A DNA stretch of 64,000 bases from Polytrichum commune (taxonomy: Eukaryota > Streptophyta > Polytrichopsida > Polytrichales > Polytrichaceae), in the NCBI GenBank assembly GCA_950295325.1, contig OX485803.1, forward strand, positions 46,329,554-46,393,553, written 5' to 3'. Shown here piece by piece: positions 57,546 through 64,000 of the stretch. The number at the start of each line of letters is the position of its first letter. Positions within the stretch are counted from its first letter, which is position 1. The position numbers were made by a program, and so were the translations under genes. Below the pieces are notes generated by a model. It was not told the origin of the DNA, ran no database searches, and saw only the letters and a list, made by a program, of their open reading frames with translations.

Positions 57546-57940
57546 GTTCTATGAGATACTTTTAGAAGTCTCAAGTCTTTTTATATATAGACACTTTAAG
57601 AAGTCTCAAGTATTTCTATATATAAACTTAATTCTCCTTTCTATATGCTTGAATTACTTCTTTATTTCTTCACATGGATAAGAATCATCCAATCCTCGTC
57701 CTTCGACATCGCATTCATCTCATCATAGCACATATATGATTATGAATTGTCAAAATAACTTGATTTAACTAGATGTTTTGCAATCACATTTTATGGAAAA
57801 AAAACTATACTTTAACTATATACATATAACTATAGTTAACATCCACATAATAAAGTATACTAGAATAGCAATAATAAACTAAGGGTGAACGTAAAGTCGT
57901 TAAAAAAAGTTCTCTTGGAACTGAAAAGTTAATGCATAGT

Positions 57941-58200
57941 TTCATTTTGCTTTGTGCTTGTTCATCTCAACAGAAACTGTTCATCTCAACAAGAGAAAAT
58001 GTGGAGATCTAATATCACACCCATAATCTCTTTCAAATATACAACACAATTGTAATTTGCTTTATGTTTGTTCATCTCAACATTTTCTCTTGTTGAGATA
58101 AACAGTTTCTGTTGAGATGAACAAACACAAAGCAAAATACAACTCTGTTGTATATTTGAAAGAGATTTTGGATGTGGTATTAGATCTCCACATTTGCCTT
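57941..58200. repeat. Inverted repeat containing kinase-derived sequence
   Basis: The left arm at about 57997-58081 pairs with the right arm at about 58109-58196. They share AATGTGGAGATCTAATA, AATCTCTTTCAAATATACAA and TTGTTCATCTCAAC. A third partial copy lies at 57944-57985. The GAGATGAACAA.CACAAAGCA word (peptide EMNKHKA) is also in the kinase gene at 56269-56306 (DEMNKHKAQYNCV), with matching flanks. So this is a foldback made from a diverged kinase-like fragment. Confidence 0.8.
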
Positions 58201-58519
58201 TAAGGGTTAAATAGGTGAGGACTAGACCATGTTCGCTAAGGTCCCCCTCAATACTTTCGATGGAATTTGGGGCCAAGGGAGAACTTTAAGGGTTGTTGTT
58301 GATAGGTGTTATGATGTACTAAAGTCATAGAAGTATGTAGTAATAATGAGTTGGTGAATTAAAAAAAATAAAAATAAAAATCATAGAAGTGGTACAACAT
58401 ATTATACAAGTCATAACTTTATTATTGCGACAACGGTACAAATGCCTTTTATTAATCATATACATGAATAAACCATGCAAACTCTAATATTCCACTTCAT
58501 TCCGTTAACTTGACTTCCG

Positions 58520-59080
58520 TCATGCCAACCTCGTAGATGCTCCTAGCTTCCGGCGAGTATCCATTTTTGGAAGAGGATTCGGCCGAAGTAAATCAACATA
58601 GCTAATCGTTTGGTCTTTCATCCGTTCCTTCAACGGTAGCCGATGAGGCGATAATCCTTTCATCTTCTTACGAATAGGCAAAGTCTTTGAAGATTCACCC
58701 GCTACCTTGACTATTTCAATGTCGATTGAAGTTTCCTCCACATCCATATCCCCGGGCTTCTCCAAAATATCCGCACACAAATCAATCAGATCATTTAGAT
58801 CTCCACCCATGCATTGTGTGTTGTCCTTCTCCACCGCATCGATCTCAAAGTTGTCCGCATATCGTCATTGTTCCTTCTCCGCCCTCATCCTTCAAGCTTG
58901 TGTAGATTGTGAGAAGGGAGTCATGACATATTCATCACGAAATCGATCCCTAGCACTTCTATCATCTCTCTCACGCTCGGGTGTTGGATTGAATGGAATA
59001 TGTAGATCGTCTAAATTGTGTATCTTCTCATCGCATTCTAGACCCTCAAACATGACTCTCTCCTTTCCCATCCTATCCAT
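58520..59080 (-). pseudogene. Unrecognised ORF broken by two TGA codons
   Basis: One frame of 187 codons stays open except for TGA at 58892-58894 and at 58865-58867. Part 1 (59080 to 58895) starts MDRMGKERVMFEGLECDEKI and is rich in Glu, Arg and Asp. Part 2 ends ISYVDLLRPNPLP then a basic tail and has an acidic stretch (LIDLCADILEKPGDMDVEE). The shared frame and similar composition suggest one former protein of about 186 residues. I do not recognise it. It lies between the kinase and the hAT transposase, so it may be a lost accessory gene of the same unit. Confidence 0.5.
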
Positions 59081-59354
59081 GATATTCTACCTTCGTTATA
59101 TGTATGAGTCTCAATGATCTACTTATATATTGAGCTCTAAGGACTTGATGACGATGACCAATAATTGATGTAATCCAATATGTAGAGGATCCAATTCTCG
59201 TTGGTAAGATAAAGTCAACGCAATCGGAATAAAAATAAAGTTGGTTAGGTAAAAATAGTACACTTTTGAAAAAGTCTTCCGACATCTGCATTGGAAACCT
59301 TCAAACCTCTTTGATACATCTTTGAACTTTCCATATTTGATTAGTTATCCACTC

Positions 59355-60262
59355 ATTCAACAAATCACTAATTTGTGCTTCAATCTTAGTGGTTCATATG
59401 GTTTCACACCCAATGTCGCGCATCCGAATGTATTTTCATTCAACAAGTCACTAATTTGTGCTTCAACCTTAGTGGTTCATATGGTTTCACAACCCATGTC
59501 GCGCACCCGAATGCATTTTCATTCAACAAATCACTAATTTGTGCTTCAACCTTAGTGGTTCATATGGTTTCACAACCCATATCGCGCGCCCGAATGCATT
59601 TTCATTCAACAAGTCACTAATTTGTGCTTCAACCTTAGTGGTTCATATGGTTTCACAACCCATGTCGCGCACCCGAATGCATTTTCATTCAACAAGTCCC
59701 TAATTTGTGCTTCAACCTTAGTGGTTCATATGGTTTCACAACCCATGTCGCGCACCCGAATGCATTTTCATTCAACAAATCACTAATTTGTGCTTCAACC
59801 TTAGTGGTTCATATGGTTTCACAACCCATATCGCGCGCCCGAATGCATTTTCATTCAACAAGTCACTAATTTGTGCTTCAACCTTAGTGGTTCATATGGT
59901 TTCACAACCCATGTCGCGCACCCGAATGCATTTTCATTCAACAAGTCCCTAATTTGTGCTTCAACCTTAGTGGTTCATATGGTTTCACAACCCATGTCGC
60001 GCACCCGAATGCATTTTCATTCAACAAATCACTAATTTGTGCTTCAACCTTAGTGGTTCATATGGTTTCACAACCCATATCGCGCGCCCGAATGCATTTT
60101 CATTCAACAAGTCACTAATTTGTGCTTCAACCTTAGTGGTTCATATGGTTTCACAACCCATGTCGCGCACCCGAATGCATTTTCATTCAACAAGTCACTA
60201 ATTTGTGCTTTAACCTTAGTGGTTCATATGGTTTCACAACCAATGTATTTTCAGATACAACA
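59355..60262. repeat. 83-bp tandem array, 11 copies, with 249-bp higher-order period
   Basis: ATTCAACAA recurs exactly every 83 bases: 59355, 59438, 59521, 59604, 59687, 59770, 59853, 59936, 60019, 60102 and 60185. Unit words: CACTAATTTGTGCTTCAACC, TTAGTGGTTCATATGGTTTC and CGAATGCATTTTC. From copy 3, variant sites (AAATCAC with ATATCGCGCG; AAGTCAC with ATGTCGCGCA; AAGTCCC with ATGTCGCGCA) recur in order every three units, giving a 249-bp higher-order repeat. The outer copies are the most diverged. Confidence 0.95.
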
Positions 60263-61080
60263 ACTCAATAGATACATGTTACTTATCTTCTTGGTAGTGG
60301 TACAATGCTTTTGCTTGAGTATCTCAGATCGAAGCTAGGATATGCATGCATGGTGTAAAAATAAGATAAAATTGGAGCTTTTGGATATGGTATGTCTAAT
60401 GTCTTGTGTAGTGTTGCCGCATCATCTTCATGTTTACCCTCTAATTCTAAAATGTTCATATGTTTCTTCAAATGATGAAGATGGTAGCCCAATCCATTGC
60501 ATCCACTTCAAGCCCACAAATAAAGACCCGCATAAGAGCATCAAGGGGCTTCAAGTTCACCCTATTGCGCAAGTGCCATCAAGTAGCAATGCTAGGAGGG
60601 TACCCTTTGACTATTCGGAAAAGTGCAACTACCTTTTAGACATCACCAACTATTCCGGGGCTTTATAGCTATTGAGATTTGTTTAGACCCTAATTTAGCC
60701 TTGGACGGGTTCAAATCCACTTTGGACGGGTTCTAAATACAACATTAAGAAAATCCCCCCAAGAAATGTACAAATATCAATTACATTATGTCATATAGAG
60801 CATGTGAATATAAGCATAATGCAATCAATCCACTAATATCCAATCAAAATATCAATCTTGAAGTGCTAGTGAATAAGAATTAGTATATTTAAACATGTTG
60901 AACATTTAAAAAACAAACGAGATACTTATCCTTAATAATATGACTTAACACCAACATAGATCCTATGTTTATTTTTTAGAATCTATGTTTATATTCTAAT
61001 CATATCTGACATATATTATATTTAATTAAACTTCTATTTAATTAAATAATCATCCATTAAATTAATTAATCAATTTAACG
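60263..61080. other. Non-genic AT-rich stretch
   Basis: A 108-codon plus ORF (60342-60668) has no recognisable domain. The rest is AT-rich and ends in AATTAATTAATC runs next to the C-rich tract. Confidence 0.5.
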
Positions 61081-61082
61081 AA

Positions 61083-61350
61083 CCTCCCCTCCCCTCCCCT
61101 CCCTCTCCCTCGCCTCTCCCTCCCCCTCCCCCCCTCCCCTCCCCTCCCTCTCCCTCGCCTCTCCCTCCCCCTCCCCCCCTCCCCCCCCCCCCCTCGCCCC
61201 CCTTCCCCCCCCCCCCGTCCGACCACCCTACCCTACCCGTTCCCGCACCCGTTCCCACCACGTCCGACCCGTTCCCTACCCGTTCCCCCCCCGTCCGACC
61301 CGTTCCCGCCCCGTCCCCTGCCCGTTCCCCCCCCCCCCGTCCGCCCCCGT
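61083..61350. repeat. C-rich tract, CCGTCCGACCC-type (copy 3, before the hAT gene)
   Basis: Begins with a CTCCCCTCCC/TCTCCCTCGCC duplication (61083-61190) and continues with CCCGTCCGACCC and CCCGTTCCC words as in copies 1 and 2. Confidence 0.85.
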
Positions 61351-61623
61351 TCCCACTATAGATTCGTTAACCTCCTCCATGAGTACTATAAAGTAAGGGT
61401 TCAAGGTGCCATTTTTGCCTCCACTGTCATAGTGTGTCTCAAGACTTTTGATTCTCCTCTAAGGAGTGAGGATTGAATGTGTGAGACCCGATTGCAGAGG
61501 ATACTTTGTCCATTCTGGTCACTGTGAATTAGGGATGCCTTTGTGGCACTCTTGAACAGGACCTAGTATGCGATCAAAGCTACTTGCTCTACATTGTTTG
61601 TATTTGCAGGTTTTGTTGAAGTC
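61350..61623 (+). promoter_or_regulatory. Putative promoter, leader and intron end of the hAT gene
   Basis: ACTATAAAG at about 61382-61391 is TATA-like. TTTGTATTTGCAG ending at 61609 is a good splice acceptor, 14 bases before the ATG at 61624, so the leader probably contains an intron. Confidence 0.45.
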
Positions 61624-64000
61624 ATGCCACACCGAAATGATGCATGGGATCATTGGTACGAGGATAAGGGGCTGGTTCCCGGTAAATCACAAAGGCAGGT
61701 TAAATGTAGGTTTTGCTCGTTCGTCATATCTTACCGAGGAAATAGAATGTTGGCCCAACTTGGTTATAGACCTCCTTTAGGGGGTGCTTCTGATGTTTCC
61801 TCATGTAGGATGGTACCCCCGCATATTAGGGTCTTGTTTGAAAATTGTGGAGGCAATGTGCCCTTACATGTAGGCATTGTAAATGAGGACTCTCCGATGC
61901 GAGATGATGTACCTCTAGAGCCTATTATAGCGGACTCCGTAGTTAGTGAAACAGAGCCTTTGCTTATGTCCCAATCCACTCAGCATTCTGATCTTGTGAT
62001 ATATAGCACACCTCCTCGTGAACTACGTCAACTCAACATACCGGAGGGGTTCAATGTGTCAACAAAACAACTCCTCGATAGAGCATGGGCAACGGCTTTT
62101 TATGAAGCTAACATTCCTTTCAACATTGTGAGACATCCAGCATTTGTTCATGCTGTGCGTGAAACTGCCCGTCATCGAATGCCAACCTACACACCACCAT
62201 CGTACAATGCCATCCGTACGAAGTTGTTAACTGATAAAAAGGTTGACCTAGACAGGGAAGTGAAGGAGAAGCTGGGGAATTCCGTTGACAAATACGGCGT
62301 TACAATATGTTGTGATGGATGGGACAACGTGCAAAACAGACCTCTCCTAAACGTTCTTCAATGTGGCACAAAGGGAGACGTCTTCTTGGGTACCATTGAT
62401 ACCACGGGGAATCACAAGGATCATGTCTACGTTGCTGCTTAAATTCAACCATTTGTGGAAAAGGTTGGTCGACATAATGTGGTCCAAGTTTGCACCGACA
62501 ATGCCCCGGTTATGGCCTCCGCTTGCCGTGACTTGATTCAAGCAAATCCCGATCTATATGTTCAAGGATGTGTTGCGCATTGCCTAGATCTCCTCTTAGA
62601 AGATTGGGGGAAGGAGGAATGGGTGAAAAAGTTGGTAAAAAAAGGGCGCCATATTTGTGTTTTTATAAAAAACCATCATGCTCCTCAAGCTATATTCCGG
62701 AGGTTGTCACCAAATCTCTCACTCCGCCTACCTGTAGAAACCCGTTTTGCAACAAGCTTCATCATGATAGAACGTCTTCTTCAAGTACGCAATGCTTTGG
62801 AAAGAATGGTGGTTGATGATGATTGGTCTACTCTAATGCGTGATTTGAGGAGGAGATCAGGCACCGCTTGGACGAAGGGCTTTGCAGTGCGACGCTTTAT
62901 ACGTTCCGATGGATTCTGGAACACGTGCGAAAATTTCTTGTATATGGTGATCCCGGTTGTTAAAGCTCTTCGTGTATTTGATGGCAAGGCGCCTGCAATG
63001 GGATTGGCTTGGAAGGTCATGCATGATTTACAAACCCATATTCGTGGATTCAGTAAACTTCCATTTCGCTTAAGCCCTGAGCTTGCTGCAAATGCTATGG
63101 TAATGTTTGAAAATAGATGGAGGTTGATGTTGAATGATCTTCATTGGGCTGGAGCGATGTTAAATCCGCTTCTACGTGGTTGGGCCCCACTCCATGAGCA
63201 TGAGAATTCGAGGCCAATCCTAAATCGAGTTCTTCGCAGACTTACTCCAGATCAAGACACTTATGTCCAAATCCTCCACCAGTACCAAGATTTCCTTGAA
63301 AATCGAGGGCCTTTTGCTGATTCTACAGACCTGAACGTGCATGCCGCACCTCTCCATGAATGGTGGGATGCAATGGGAGGTGGAGCTAAGGCCCTCCAAA
63401 CAATAGCGAGACGTATCCTTGCACAAGTATGTTCCGCGTCCGCATGTGAGCGCAATTGGAGCATGTATTCATATGTTCACAACAAGAGTCGCAATCGCTT
63501 GAAGCATAGTCGTGCTGAGGACCTCGTTTACATATATACCAATAGTAGGCTCATTCGACATCGGAGGGGCCCGAGACCTGTACAATGGTACGAAGTGAAT
63601 GAGGTCCATTCTGACGATGACCTTGACGAAGAAGATGACAACGAAGTTGACGTGGATCCAAATGATAGGGCCGGAAATGATGACGACAACAATGTTGATG
63701 ACATTGACGATGATTTGGATGATCTCGATTCAGAGAAATCTGATTCTGATGATGAAGATGAGGGTTATAATAGTAATGATAGAAACCTTGGGGTGTTTGA
63801 TTTTGATGAAGCGGATGTCCCCCATAATAACGACGGAATGCATGACGATCATGAGGGGTCTATTGGAGGTCCACCCCTTGAAACCCTCCATACTGGACAA
63901 GGTTGTCGCCTTGACCATGATGTTGCTATGGGGGCAACAGAGAATGTAGGAATTGAAGTAGATTCCTTGCAACCTCACAGCGATTCCCTTTCTTTTCGTG
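61624..64000 (+). pseudogene. hAT transposase (BED/DUF659 type), one in-frame TAA, runs off the edge
   Basis: hAT transposases cut and paste DNA elements with 8-bp target duplications. From ATG 61624 the frame is open for 272 codons, has TAA at 62440-62442, then stays open for 519 codons to the window end. Order: a BED-like zinc finger (KCRFC then SSCRMVPPHI, with the usual His ligand unclear); DUF659 core with AWATAFYEANIPFNIV and ICCDGWDN (first catalytic Asp) before the TAA, then VQVCTDNAPV (second Asp) and VAHCLDLLLEDWGK after it; and a C-terminal dimerisation region with SACERNWSMYSYVH and NRL. An acidic Asp/Glu tail follows. The TAA sits between two conserved blocks with no frameshift, so it looks like a recent nonsense change; readthrough or a missed intron are alternatives. 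The C-terminus is beyond the window. Confidence 0.88.

Noticed and set aside
1..64000. tRNA, rRNA or CRISPR arrays
   Set aside because: I looked for cloverleaf-type words and spacer-separated repeats and found none. Only the tRNA-Asp-complementary primer site is present. The arrays seen are direct tandem repeats without spacers.

Overview
The window reads as a repeat-rich nuclear segment of a land plant. Support: a phi-class glutathione S-transferase with the classic 49-base middle exon, an AP2/ERF factor, a five-exon nuclear gene for plastid NDH-complex subunit U, short TTTAGGG-type telomere motifs, and plant-type CACTA, hAT, LINE and MITE sequences. An NdhU gene argues against lineages that have lost the plastid NDH complex, such as Pinaceae and Gnetales. 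Long repeat-filled introns and very low gene density fit a large-genome plant, perhaps a fern or lycophyte; the species is not identified.

Layout. 1-11.9 kb holds no recognisable host gene; it carries five or six terminal-inverted-repeat (TIR) elements and AT-rich DNA. 11.99-15.72 kb (minus) is an NdhU gene whose five exons I assembled from splice signals; its introns carry two tandem arrays and members of two dispersed repeat families. 17.87-18.58 kb is a 92-bp tandem array. 18.98-20.39 kb (minus) is an intronless ERF gene. 20.4-28.4 kb is non-genic with two MITEs. 28.37-30.59 kb (minus) is a three-exon phi GST with a snap-back hairpin in intron 2 and tandem repeats just upstream. 31-42.5 kb holds MITEs, dispersed repeats and a decayed hAT transposase.

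From 42.5 kb mobile DNA dominates: one end of a CACTA element with a five-exon accessory gene (42.5-45.8 kb); a 3.9-kb block saturated with TCCGG words, carrying a 673-residue ORF and lying next to a tRNA-Asp-type primer-binding site (45.8-49.7 kb); a decayed LINE (about 49.7-53.9 kb); and a 54.2-64 kb zone with an intact intronless protein-kinase gene, an inverted repeat echoing that kinase, an unrecognised ORF broken by two TGA codons, an 83-bp array with higher-order structure, and a BED/DUF659-type hAT transposase with one in-frame TAA that runs off the right edge. C-rich tracts built on CCGTCCGACCC occur three times in this last zone: before the kinase, after it, and before the transposase.

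The host genes (NdhU for photosynthetic cyclic electron flow, ERF for transcription, GST for detoxification) are unrelated neighbours. The most promising material for something undescribed is the kinase/inverted-repeat/hAT zone and the TCCGG block.
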